Assembly (NCBI RefSeq): GCF_030247195.1
Contig: NC_080671.1
Span: 71,795,412-71,859,411 of the forward strand
Source: Topomyia yanbarensis
Taxonomy: Eukaryota > Arthropoda > Insecta > Diptera > Culicidae
DNA length: 64,000 nucleotides
Direction of reading: 5' to 3'
The position numbers were made by a program, and so were the translations under genes. The notes below the pieces were generated by a model. The model worked only from the letters and a program-made list of their open reading frames with translations, ran no database searches and was not told the DNA's origin. Shown here piece by piece: positions 45,431 to 55,339 of the stretch. How positions within the stretch are numbered: the stretch's first letter is position 1; each line of letters opens with the position of its first letter.

Positions 45431-45758
45431 GTCTCTACGCATCGCTCGATCGAGATAGAAGTGTTTTGTTTTCGGTCTGTTGGAAAAAGAACAGTGCAGT
45501 AATCCGCGTTCAAGGTTATTTTGCCATTCTCTGCCTCTTCGAGGTTTGGACTTTTATTCTTTTGTGCGTGTGTTAACCGTTAGGCTACATTCCTCAACCT
45601 TTTGTTCGTAAAGCGAGGATTGAACAATAACCAGCTATTTAAGCTGGACTGGTGCGTCGTGGGAAACGAGTATACAGATAAGTGAAATCTACCTTTTTGA
45701 TACATTTACGGCTTTTTCCCGTCTGCGCGGGTGCTGACCCCGTGCATTGACGGTGTCG
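45431..45758 (+). promoter_or_regulatory. 5' UTR / internal promoter region of the retrotransposon
   Basis: The element starts GTCTCTACGCATCGCTCGAT and has no upstream host promoter. I-like elements are transcribed by pol II from an internal promoter in the leader. No TATA box is seen. Specific core motifs could not be fixed. Confidence 0.5.
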
Positions 45759-47072
45759 ATGGCTTCCTCCCCGGATGGCCAAATGGAGATCGAGTCGACT
45801 CCTAAGGCTCTCCCCCGACCCAAACAATATCCAGAGCTCTCGACCGGTCCCTTTGTGGTCTTCTTTCGGCCCAAAACAAAATCGCTGAATCTATTACAGA
45901 TTTCAAAAGACCTGACGGAACGGTTCACGGCTGTGACCGAAATAAAAAAGGTCCGCTCAGACAGGCTGAGGGTCGTGCTGACTAACTCAAAGCAGGCAAA
46001 CGATATTGCTTGCTGCGAGCACTTTACGAAGGACTATCACGTGTATATTCCAGCTGTAAAAGTACAGTCTGAAGGCGTTGTCACCGATGACAGTTTGACA
46101 TGCGAGGATCTGCTGCAGTACGGGGTTGGCCGTTTTAGAGACCGCATACTTCAGCCAGTGAAAATACTCGAGTGCAAGCGTTTGCACTCAGTAGTAGTTG
46201 CGGGGGATGGTTCAAAAACGTACCCCCAATCAAACTCTTATCGGTTGACCTTCGCTGGTACCGCTTTGCCAAATTACGTCCTCTTGCACAAGGTTCGTCT
46301 GCCTGTGCGTTTGTTTGTGCCGCGGGTCATGAATTGCACAAAGTGTAAACAATTGGGTCACACAGCCACCCATTGTAGCAATAAGGCCCGCTGTGGAAAA
46401 TGCGGGGAGAATCATCTAGATGATTCGTGCAGTGAGAATGCTGAGAAGTGTCCTTACTGTGCAGAGAATCTGCATGATATCTCGGCATGTCCCGCGTACA
46501 AACTACGCGGGGATAAACTAAAACGTTCCCTTGCGGGACGATCCGAACGTTCTTTCGCAGAAATGCTAAAGAAAGCTACACCACCAACCTCAACAAACAT
46601 CTATGCTCACTTGCCTCCTAACGAGGGCGAGGCTGATGACCCACAAGAGGGAACATCTACTAGTGCGCCTAGAAGTTATAGGAAGAGGAGGAACATTTCC
46701 TCTCCTAAAGTTCGTTGTAAAGGCCAGAAGGTATCCCTTGACGGGACTCCGAAAGTCACATCTATTGGAAGTGTTGCAACCAAACCGAAGCAATTAGCTC
46801 CTGGTCTCGGAGGATTAAACTCAGAGAAGGAGTTCCCAGCACTTCCCGGAACATCAAAAATCCCAAGTGTTCCTCTGTTTCAGTTCGAGAATAATCGCGG
46901 CACTGGAATTATCAAACTCTCGGACATTGTGGACTGGATAATAAAAACTTTCAATATAACTGATCCAATTAAAAGTCTTATGTTAGCTTTTCTCCCTACA
47001 GTAAGAACATTTTTGAAGCAGTTGACTGCTAAATGGCCCCTCCTTTCAGCGATTGTATCCTTCGATGGCTAA
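45759..47072 (+). CDS. ORF1p, nucleic-acid chaperone (gag-like) of the I-like retrotransposon
   Basis: This 437-residue RNA-binding protein is expected to coat the element RNA and form the ribonucleoprotein. After a Pro-rich N terminus, residues ~30-190 have the look of an RRM-type fold. Three CCHC zinc knuckles follow at about residues 193-244: CX2CX4HX4C, CX2CX3HX4C and CX2CX4HX4C. The C-terminal half is basic and Ser/Pro-rich, ending in a hydrophobic segment. The start is the ATG in TCGATGGCT; the frame is open a little upstream, but only with non-ATG codons. The stop TAA overlaps the ORF2 start as ATGGCTAA, which suggests termination-reinitiation. No frameshift or stop was found. The function is by family analogy. 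Confidence 0.92.
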   Translation: MASSPDGQMEIESTPKALPRPKQYPELSTGPFVVFFRPKTKSLNLLQISKDLTERFTAVTEIKKVRSDRLRVVLTNSKQANDIACCEHFTKDYHVYIPAVKVQSEGVVTDDSLTCEDLLQYGVGRFRDRILQPVKILECKRLHSVVVAGDGSKTYPQSNSYRLTFAGTALPNYVLLHKVRLPVRLFVPRVMNCTKCKQLGHTATHCSNKARCGKCGENHLDDSCSENAEKCPYCAENLHDISACPAYKLRGDKLKRSLAGRSERSFAEMLKKATPPTSTNIYAHLPPNEGEADDPQEGTSTSAPRSYRKRRNISSPKVRCKGQKVSLDGTPKVTSIGSVATKPKQLAPGLGGLNSEKEFPALPGTSKIPSVPLFQFENNRGTGIIKLSDIVDWIIKTFNITDPIKSLMLAFLPTVRTFLKQLTAKWPLLSAIVSFDG

Positions 47073-50000
47073 CTCATCGAACGAGGTCACGGATTTGATC
47101 ACTGTTCTACAGTGGAATTGCAGAAGTATCATCCCGAAAATCGATTCCTTCAAAATTTTAATAAATAATTTGAGTTGCGATGCATTTGCATTATGTGAAA
47201 CTTGGTTAACTTCCGACATAGATCTCAACTTCCACGACTTTAATATTATTCGCCTGGATCGAGACACCCCCTATGGAGGAGTGCTTTTGGGGATCAAAAA
47301 GCGCTATTCCTTCTACAGAATTAACCTTCCCTCGATAACAGGTATTGAAGTTGTCGCTTGTCAAGTAACAACCAAAGGCAAAGATCTTTGCATAGCTTCC
47401 ATATATATTCCCCCCAACACCGCGATTGGGCATCGCCGGCTACATGACATCATAGAATCCCTGCCTGCACCGCGACTAGTTTTAGGCGACTTTAACTCTC
47501 ACGGTGCGGAATGGGGTTGCCTTTATGATGATAACCGTTCCTCTTTAATTCACAATATTTGCGACAACTTCAACATGACAATTCTAAACACGGGTGAAAT
47601 GACACGGATTCCTCCCCCACCTGCGCGCCCAAGCGCATTAGATTTATCCCTTTGCTCGACCTCGCTAAAGTTAGAATGCGCGTGGAAGGTAATCCCTGAT
47701 CCCCACGGTAGCGACCATCTGCCGATCGTAGTCTCAATCAATAACGGCTCAAGGCCATTGGAAACAATCAATGTTTCGTATGACCTCACACGAAATATCG
47801 ATTGGAAGAGCTATGCTGCCGCGATATCCGACAACATCGAATCTACTCAAGAACTTCCTCCGGAGGAAGAGTACAGCTTTTTGGCTGGCTTGATTCTCGA
47901 CAGCGCGAATCAAGCTCAGACTAAGCCAGTACCCGGCGCGAACATACAAAAACGTTCTCCCAATCCCTGGTGGGACAAAGAGTGCTCAGACGTGTACGCA
48001 GAGAAGGCCGCCGCGTTTAAGACCTTCCGGAACGACGGGTTACCCGCTAGTTTTCGACAGTACGCGACGTTAGACAAGCGAATGAAGAGTTTGATGAAAG
48101 CCAAAAAACGCGGTTATTGGCGCCGGTTCGTCAACGGATTAACGAGAGAAACATCGATGAGCACTCTTTGGGGAACAGCCCGACGTATGCGAAATCGAAA
48201 CAGTACTAATGAGAGCGTGGAATATTCAAACCGTTGGATATTCGATTTCGCCAAGAAGGTTTGTCCGGATTCCGCCCCGGCACAGAAGATCTACCGCGTC
48301 GCGTCCCGTCACGATAACGCGAACGAAACACCTTTTTCGATGGTGGAGTTCTCACTTGCTCTCTTGTCGTGTAACAATAAAGCTCCAGGGCCAGACAGAA
48401 TCAAATTCAACTTGTTGAAGAATCTGCCAGACTCTGCCAAGAGACGCTTGTTGAACTTATTTAATAAGTTTCTTGAGGCTAACATTGTCCCACACGATTG
48501 GAGGCAAGTGAAGGTCATCGCCATCCAAAAACCAGGAAAACCAGCCTCCGATCACAATTCGTATCGACCGATCGCAATGCTGTCCTGTATCCGGAAGTTG
48601 TTCGAGAAAATGATCCTATTCCGCCTCGACAATTGGGTCGAAGCAAATGGCTTACTGTCAGATACACAATTTGGCTTTCGCAAAGGCAAAGGGACGAACG
48701 ATTGTCTTGCGTTGCTCTCAACCGAAATTCAAATGGCCTATGCTAGTAAAGAGCAGATGGCATCAGTGTTCCTAGATATAAAGGGGGCTTTTGATTCAGT
48801 TTCTATCAACATTCTTTCAGAGAAGCTGCACCAGCATGGTCTTTCAGCGACTTTAAACAACTTTTTACTAAACTTGTTGTGGGAAAAGCACATGCATTTT
48901 TCGCATGGTGACTTATCGACATCACGATTTAGCTACATGGGCCTTCCCCAGGGCTCATGTCTAAGCCCCCTGTTATACAATTTCTACGTCAACGACATTG
49001 ATGAATGTCTTGACAATTCCTGCACGTTAAGACAACTTGCAGACGATGGCGTGGTGTCTGTTACGGGACCCAAAGCTGTCGATCTACAAGGACCATTACA
49101 GAATACCTTGGACAATTTGTCTGCATGGGCTATTAAGCTGGGTATCGAATTCTCCACGGAGAAAACTGAGCTAGTTGTATTTTCAAGGAAGCGTGAACCA
49201 GCACAACTACAGCTTTTATTAATGGGTCAAACTATAGCTCAGGTCTTCACAGTAAAATATCTAGGGGTCTGGTTCGACTCGAAAGGTACTTGGGGATGCC
49301 ATATTCGGTATCTGAAACAGAAATGCCAACAAAGGATCAACTTTCTTCGTACAATAACCGGAACGTGGTGGGGTGCCCACCCAGGAGACCTAATTAGGTT
49401 GTATCAAACAACGATACTGTCGGTACTGGAATACGGATGCTTCTGCTTTCGATCCGCCGCGAACATACATTTCATCAAACTCGAAAGAATTCAGTATCGT
49501 TGTTTGCGTATCGCCTTAGGGTGCATGCAGTTGACCCATACGATGAGTCTCGAAGTCCTGTCGGGCGTTCTCCCGCTGAAAAATCGATTTTGGGAACTCT
49601 CATATCGATTGCTCATTCGATGCGATATCTTGAACCCGTTGGTGATTGAAAATTTCGAAAGGCTTGTTGAGCTCAATTCTCAGACCCGTTTTATGTCCCT
49701 GTACTTTGACTACATGGCGCAAAATATTAATCCTTCTTCTTACAATCCCAACCGTGTGCATTTCATAAATACTTCTGAATCTACTGTTTTCTTCGACACA
49801 TCCATGAAAGATGAGATTAGTGGAATTCCGGACCACATACGCCCACAAGTGGTTCCAAATATTTTTTATAATAAATTCCGAGAAGTCGACTGTTCTAAGA
49901 TGTTTTATACTGACGGATCAAACCTCGAAGGGTCCACTGGCTTCGGTATTTTCAATCAAAAGTTCACCGCCTCCTACAAACTCAGTGACCCTGCTTCAGT

Positions 50001-50751
50001 TTACGCCGCAGAACTAGCTGCTATTCAGTATACCCTTGGAGTCATTGACACATTACCCGCAGACCATTACTTCATCGTCTCGGATAGTCTGAGTTCTATT
50101 GACGCTATTCGCTCGATGAAACATGGAAAGCATTCCTCGTATTTTTTGGGGAAAATACGGGAGCTACTGAGTGCTTTATCTGACAAATCTTTCCAGATTA
50201 CCTTGGTGTGGGTCCCTTCTCATTGCTCCATTCCGGGCAATGAGAAGGCGGACTCCTTAGCTAAGGTGGGTGCCATTGAAGGTGACGTTTTTGAAAGACC
50301 AATTTGCTTCCACGAATTTTTCAGTATTACTCATCAGAGAACCCTCGAAAGTTGGCAAACCTCGTGGAGCAATGGGGAGCTAGGAAGGTGGCTACGTTCG
50401 ATAGTCCCTAAGGTATCGACGAAACCTTGGTTCAAGGGGATGGATGTGGGTCGTGACTTCATTCGTGTGATGTCCCGACTCATGGCGAACCATTACACGC
50501 TGGATGCACATCTCCGACGTATTGGGCTCGTGGAGAGTGGTATCTGCGCTTGTGGCGACGGTTATCACGATATAGAGCACATAGTCTGGGCGTGCACCGA
50601 GTACAGTTCCGCCAGGTCTCGGCTTATGGACACCCTCCGGGCCCGAGGAAGACCACCCAACGTCCCGGTTCGAGATGTGTTGGCAAGCCGCGATGTCCTC
50701 TATATGTCCCTAATATACACCTTCATAAAAACCATCAATATCCAACTTTAA
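47065..50751 (+). CDS. ORF2p: APE endonuclease, reverse transcriptase, RNase H
   Basis: This 1228-residue polyprotein carries out target-primed reverse transcription. The endonuclease (residues ~15-230) shows LQWNCRSI, the E of ALCETWL, LGDFNSHGAEWG (~140) and SDHLPI (~215). The RT (~420-720) shows APGPDRI, SYRPIAML, FGFRKGKGT, FLDIKGAFDSVS, GLPQGSCLSPLLYNFYVND (~626), LADDGVV (~657) and VKYLGVWFD. LADD in place of the usual F/YADD keeps both aspartates. RNase H (~944-1065) has YTDGS, AAELAAI, SDSLSSIDAI and WVPSH with NEKAD, so all catalytic positions are present. A CXCX8HX4C motif lies near residue 1160. The start is ATGGCT at 47065; an upstream in-frame TTG is not used. The frame is intact to TAA. 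Confidence 0.95.
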   Translation: MANSSNEVTDLITVLQWNCRSIIPKIDSFKILINNLSCDAFALCETWLTSDIDLNFHDFNIIRLDRDTPYGGVLLGIKKRYSFYRINLPSITGIEVVACQVTTKGKDLCIASIYIPPNTAIGHRRLHDIIESLPAPRLVLGDFNSHGAEWGCLYDDNRSSLIHNICDNFNMTILNTGEMTRIPPPPARPSALDLSLCSTSLKLECAWKVIPDPHGSDHLPIVVSINNGSRPLETINVSYDLTRNIDWKSYAAAISDNIESTQELPPEEEYSFLAGLILDSANQAQTKPVPGANIQKRSPNPWWDKECSDVYAEKAAAFKTFRNDGLPASFRQYATLDKRMKSLMKAKKRGYWRRFVNGLTRETSMSTLWGTARRMRNRNSTNESVEYSNRWIFDFAKKVCPDSAPAQKIYRVASRHDNANETPFSMVEFSLALLSCNNKAPGPDRIKFNLLKNLPDSAKRRLLNLFNKFLEANIVPHDWRQVKVIAIQKPGKPASDHNSYRPIAMLSCIRKLFEKMILFRLDNWVEANGLLSDTQFGFRKGKGTNDCLALLSTEIQMAYASKEQMASVFLDIKGAFDSVSINILSEKLHQHGLSATLNNFLLNLLWEKHMHFSHGDLSTSRFSYMGLPQGSCLSPLLYNFYVNDIDECLDNSCTLRQLADDGVVSVTGPKAVDLQGPLQNTLDNLSAWAIKLGIEFSTEKTELVVFSRKREPAQLQLLLMGQTIAQVFTVKYLGVWFDSKGTWGCHIRYLKQKCQQRINFLRTITGTWWGAHPGDLIRLYQTTILSVLEYGCFCFRSAANIHFIKLERIQYRCLRIALGCMQLTHTMSLEVLSGVLPLKNRFWELSYRLLIRCDILNPLVIENFERLVELNSQTRFMSLYFDYMAQNINPSSYNPNRVHFINTSESTVFFDTSMKDEISGIPDHIRPQVVPNIFYNKFREVDCSKMFYTDGSNLEGSTGFGIFNQKFTASYKLSDPASVYAAELAAIQYTLGVIDTLPADHYFIVSDSLSSIDAIRSMKHGKHSSYFLGKIRELLSALSDKSFQITLVWVPSHCSIPGNEKADSLAKVGAIEGDVFERPICFHEFFSITHQRTLESWQTSWSNGELGRWLRSIVPKVSTKPWFKGMDVGRDFIRVMSRLMANHYTLDAHLRRIGLVESGICACGDGYHDIEHIVWACTEYSSARSRLMDTLRARGRPPNVPVRDVLASRDVLYMSLIYTFIKTINIQL

Positions 50752-51579
50752 CTGCCCCTTTTTCCTTATCATTCTCAGAAACGCTCTCTTCCACCTGTAC
50801 CATACACCCACGATGGTTTGATGCGACTCCAAGGCGACACAAAACATCCCTGTCAAATGAGCCAACAAACACGGGACCTAAAGCACGAACATCACACGCA
50901 CAACTCGAAATGTAGCCGATCAACATCTGAGCCGCACTACGAAATCGTCTGGAGAAACCCCTGCCATCTTAAGAACGACCACCCGGCGTCCCAGTACATG
51001 ATTCTTCCTGATGAAGGCCACCCTGATTCTGTAATCCATCCGTTGATCTCCCGAAGTCTGAAACTGAAATAATGTTCTCCCCCTGCCATGTTTGTCCACC
51101 CTACTTCCCCTGACTCTTATACACAGAAGTAACACCCCTTCCCCCCCCCCCTCAAATATCTTCATGAAGCATTTAGCTCTTCTTGCCTTTTCTAGTTTTA
51201 ACTATTATATTATATGATCTCGTTGAAAATGCCCAACTCTACTACCACATAAAATAACTCTAATTAATGTCTCCGAATCTTTACAAAATTTAATCACGCC
51301 CTCTAATTATTTCTACTTTTAAGATAGTCGTAAAAATTTTCCCCCTTAGTTAAACATTATTTGCTCCAATAATCTCATTGCTAAAAATGTCAAACCATAT
51401 TGCCATAAAAACTAAATGACCCCCTAATCTTACGAAAATTATATTACCCCCTTGTATATGTATAGTTAATCAATATGTAATCCCCTAGTTTTAAGTAATT
51501 TAAAATGTAAAACAAAACAAAATTGGCACCTTTAAGCTAACGCAAACCTGCCTTATCAAATAAACGAATTGGAAAAAAA
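50752..51579 (+). other. 3' UTR and A-tail of the retrotransposon
   Basis: About 830 bp without a long frame. The first half is C-rich and Pro-codon-rich on the plus strand; the second half has repeated TTTAATTA- and CCCCCT-type tracts. AATAAA (51559-51564) lies 8 nt before the terminal A run starting at 51573. The 121- and 84-codon plus frames around 50550-51072 are not conserved-looking. Confidence 0.75.
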
Positions 51580-51593
51580 ATAATAAAGCAACA
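51580..51593. repeat. 14-bp target-site duplication, right
   Basis: Exact copy of 45417-45430. Confidence 0.9.
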
Positions 51594-53524
51594 ATTGTAA
51601 CAATCTAATAAATGCATCCTAAAATAGCCTGGAATTTATTTTTTGATAATAAATTCTTAACTTTCTTTAGTTTAGTTACCATGGACCATGCGGTAGACTT
51701 GGGTGCAACGCCCAACTCCTACTTAGCAGAATTCTTCACATTTCCTTTCGATCATATCCATATGAGCCTGCCTAGTCCTAATTTTCCATTCTAAGTTTAT
51801 AACTGATTCGTTCTAATATACCTATCCGTCTTTCAATTTCATTGCTTTCGTTTCTCTTAGTCTCAAATTAGCCGAAAATAACCAACAAAATCGATACAGT
51901 AGAACCTTGCGGCAATTAAAACATAGTAACAAAATCAATTATTTGAAATATTTATTCTCTTTATTAATTGCCAATATATCGGGAGCAGTGCGGATAGAAA
52001 AAAAATATCTTCTTTAACGCATTCTGATAGCAATAGGAACTTCTTTCCACCTCAAAATATATCTAAAGGTTTTTTAACAAAGGCATATGAATATAGCTTC
52101 AAAACAAATTTTATAAATGCAAAAATTTTGTTTTTAATACGTCATAGACTTTGCCAGGAAATAACGATACTGCCCAAACGTTATTGCTTTCAAGAAAATG
52201 AAAATCGTCAAGATAGGTCCGGTTCGCAATGACAGGCCATTGCCGGTTCGCGGTGACATTTGCTTTTTTTCACTTTGCACGTCCCGTCCCAGGTTGTGTC
52301 TATTAGTCATAATGTGCTTTGTTTCATTAACCCTAGTAGGCGGGCGATCAAGTTACCACAAGTTTTTACAAGAATCTCGTTTTGGCTTGTTTTTCTAAAC
52401 TGTTCGTATTACTGACAGGACATAGTATTCAGATTTCCACATTATTTATAGCTCTTACAATTCGAATTGACTATCATTAAAAAGTTATGAGAAAAAAACA
52501 AAAGTGGGATAAAGTATATCCACTCTTCCCTGCTGATTCAAATTAAGAGCTAGCGTTCTTACCCAAATAAAATAGGATCATATTGACTAAATCATATAGT
52601 CGAAAAATGCATATCATGATTACCATTGGAAGATTTTTTGACTCGCACAGACAAAACAGTTACCCTAATAAGTAGCGCACAAAACTTTCTTTAAAAAGAT
52701 TATTAACCTTCATGAAAAAAAATAATTAGTTTTGGACCACACTAATGAGTAATAAGTGTTTTCTAACAAGTGCTAATATCAAAAACGGTTCAGCGTACGA
52801 AAATGACTTTACAAATATTCTAAGAACAGTTCTAACAAAAAAAAAGTTTTTTGAGTCACCCTAATGAATAGTAAATGTTTATTTTTATATGCTTTAATAT
52901 CAAAAACGAATACAGTCTACTAACATCACATAAAACCATCTTATTTGAACCGATTCGAGTTTTGAATGTAGTGCACCTACAGCCCAATGTGCAATGACAA
53001 ATCGCGAGTAGGAGCTCTAAAATTCGTTTTATTGTTTTGTTTTTCATCATGGCTCCATTTAACTAGCCGGTTGTGCCGTGTCCTATAAAAGAATTGTGAA
53101 TAATTTTTTTCAAGGATTTCCCAGGGTATCAAAATTATATTTGTTTCAATTTTTGACCTCTTTTGCAGCCAGATCTCTTAACGACCTAATAATATTTAAT
53201 TTTCTGGTGTAAATGATTAAATTTTTTTTAGGAACCTACATTAAACATTATAATGAAGGTGGCTTTTGTATTTTCAGCATACTAAAGCTCTTTTTTGATT
53301 CTATAAAATGGTAATATTCAAATGTTTTCAAAGCTATACTTAGAGAAATTGGACAATTGAGATTTATTGATGAAATCTCGATTTTTGATCTACGTCTTCA
53401 AGACGTCGAATTGGTGTTAGAAAAATCATTATAGAATACTTTAATAATAGTACTTTTTTACTGGAATTAATTGTGAATTCTATCCTTCTCCTATGTACAA
53501 TACAAAGATTTTTTTCATAAAGAT
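51594..53524. other. AT-rich stretch without a recognisable gene
   Basis: Only frames of up to 66 codons. No repeat shared with the rest of the window was found. Confidence 0.5.
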
Positions 53525-53928
53525 AGGTATTTCACCCGCAGCGCTAGAAGTTGCTTAATTTTGACCTTTTTATGCTCAATACTCAATAGAATATTAACAA
53601 AAAATATATTGCGTGGAAAACGTAGTCGAAGACAATTAAAATTGGTATTAGGTTTTCAATAATATTGCAAAATAACGAAAATATATGAAAATTTCATTTT
53701 TCGTCGTCAACGCAAGGGGTCCCTGGCAACATTGCTACACCGGAATCCAATCAGACTAATTACAATAACATCAGTACTAGAGCTGATACTTGTAACTACT
53801 AGGGCTCAAATAAAAGGAAACAGCCATGTATATTGGAATTTCTTGTTTATGTGAACAAATCTTCCCTAAATTTAATGTTATCGCTGATTAAATCGTTGTT
53901 GTTTACAAAAAGCATGGACATGAATGGG
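53525..53928. mobile_element. piggyBac-like MITE relic, copy 2
   Basis: The sequence matches 28375-28800, including TTTTCAATAATATTGCA, CGTCGTCAACGCAA and GGAATCCAATCAGACTAATT. The right end GGACATGAATGGG is followed by TTAA (53929-53932). The left terminus is not recognisable, so the copy is truncated or decayed on that side. Confidence 0.7.
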
Positions 53929-54239
53929 TTAAAAATAAATATGAATCTATTAACTTTATTTTCAGCTCTTTCTTATCGATTAAATGGTAGCACCCAAGTT
54001 TACATTTCACATTTTACTCGGGCCTCAGAGGCGTGTTTTTAACTTCCCAAAGATTATCTAAAATGTTTTCAGTGTAACAATATAAAGGTTCAACAGTACG
54101 TCCTTTCAAGTTTGCTCTAAATCGTTTAAAACAAACAATTGCGACTATACTGTTTACCGATCCCAGCTCTGCAAACTGTGGTTCCTCTAATACCACGCTG
54201 AGCGCAGCCAGCACTTAGGTACCTACAATAACTGTTTCA

Positions 54240-54640
54240 TAAATTGGAGACACATTGTTGCCCTGGTTGCTATTCTACCGCCCTCTGTACGGACCCACCC
54301 CGAACTGCTTGAACGTAGGAATTAAATGGGCTCTGGGCGAGAGAGATAAAACCGATTACAGTAAGCCCAACGACAGCGAAGGTTGCTTCGAGATAACCAG
54401 CCTAAGATCCTGCCCAATACTGGTTGGTACGTATGTACACGATTGGCTCTGACGGCCGCACGGCGGCCAGGAAAGGGAACGGTAAACGACAAAAGATTGG
54501 TCGAAATTTACGGGCGCACATTAGGGCACTGGATTATGAAAGGAGAACGCACAATACCTGTTGAGAATCTGCCGCCGGTGTGGTTGGAGAACAAATGGAT
54601 GCTATATAAACGACGCCGGATCGGGGGGACGTTTTAGGTG
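54240..54640 (+). other. Coding-like GC-richer patch, unidentified
   Basis: Two plus-strand frames overlap: 54255-54452 (65 codons) and 54383-54637 (84 codons). Composition and codon-like periodicity stand out from the AT-rich surroundings, and a single frameshift would join them into ~125 codons. The second frame is basic and Trp-rich. I do not recognise a family. It could be a decayed transposon ORF or an exon. Confidence 0.25.
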
Positions 54641-55339
54641 AAATTTATTGCCACGAACATCATAAACCAACGATGTACTAGTAAAGTGTTGATGGCGAAA
54701 AAGGTTCGATTGGGAATTGATAAAGCATACTTTCACTTCCTTGGACTGCTTAGCGAATTGATTTCATTTAATCCCAGTAAGGGTTTTCGGATTATCTTTC
54801 ATTTCCACTCTTTGATTTGTACCTAAACGCGTATCACGAGCATTTCTTGTTTTCAGTCCTAAAACTACACTAATGGTAAACACAAAACGTAATTCTAATA
54901 CGTATCCGTTATAGATACAAGTAAAAATGTAGTATTAAAACATGGGGTGATCTAAAAACTCCTACCGGAATTTTTAACGGCTGGGGAGAATAACTCGCAC
55001 TCTATATAGACAAGGATTGCAGAAAACCGGTACCTGTCAATCAGTGTTCAATGGATTGAACGCATTGAATCGATGCCACTAGCGTAAGTGCATTTTAGTT
55101 TGATGCATGCCAGACTGAAATTTATCGTAGAAAATTGAATTTTAAATTTTGACAACATTGCCGCACTATTTGTGTGAGTTTAATGGTGTTTGAACAACTG
55201 ATTCCGACGTAAAATCAATAGAATGTTTATGACTGTGCTGTTGAAATAAACCAAATAGAAACGCATTGCGTTAGGGTAAACGTTAGGGCATGGTGCATTA
55301 TTTATTGTTATTGTGGCGAAGCCACGGGGAAAAAATGGA
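54641..55339. other. Spacer without recognisable features
   Basis: AT-rich with short frames. No repeat was recognised. Confidence 0.45.

Larger units (their letters stand above)
45431..51579 (+). mobile_element. Full-length I-like non-LTR retrotransposon, ~6.15 kb
   Basis: The element has a 328-bp 5' leader, two intact overlapping ORFs, a 3' untranslated region of about 830 bp with AATAAA at 51559-51564, and an A-rich tail. A 14-bp exact duplication flanks it. ORF2 combines APE-type endonuclease, reverse transcriptase and RNase H with a C-terminal cysteine motif. RNase H occurs in the I, Loner, LOA, R1 and Outcast groups and is absent from jockey. The lack of site specificity and the overlapping ORFs favour an I/Loner-type element such as mosquito I-like families; the clade is my inference. 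Intact frames and duplication point to a recent, possibly mobilisation-competent copy. Confidence 0.92.

Noticed and set aside
47053..47064. ORF2 beginning upstream at codon 47053
   Set aside because: The codon there is TTG. The first ATG in the frame, at 47065, overlaps the ORF1 stop in the manner expected of I-type elements. Similarly ORF1 is started at 45759, not at the TTG 12 nt before it.
47206..50580. Minus-strand and alternative-frame ORFs inside the retrotransposon
   Set aside because: They are shadows of ORF1 and ORF2, whose motifs fix the coding frames.
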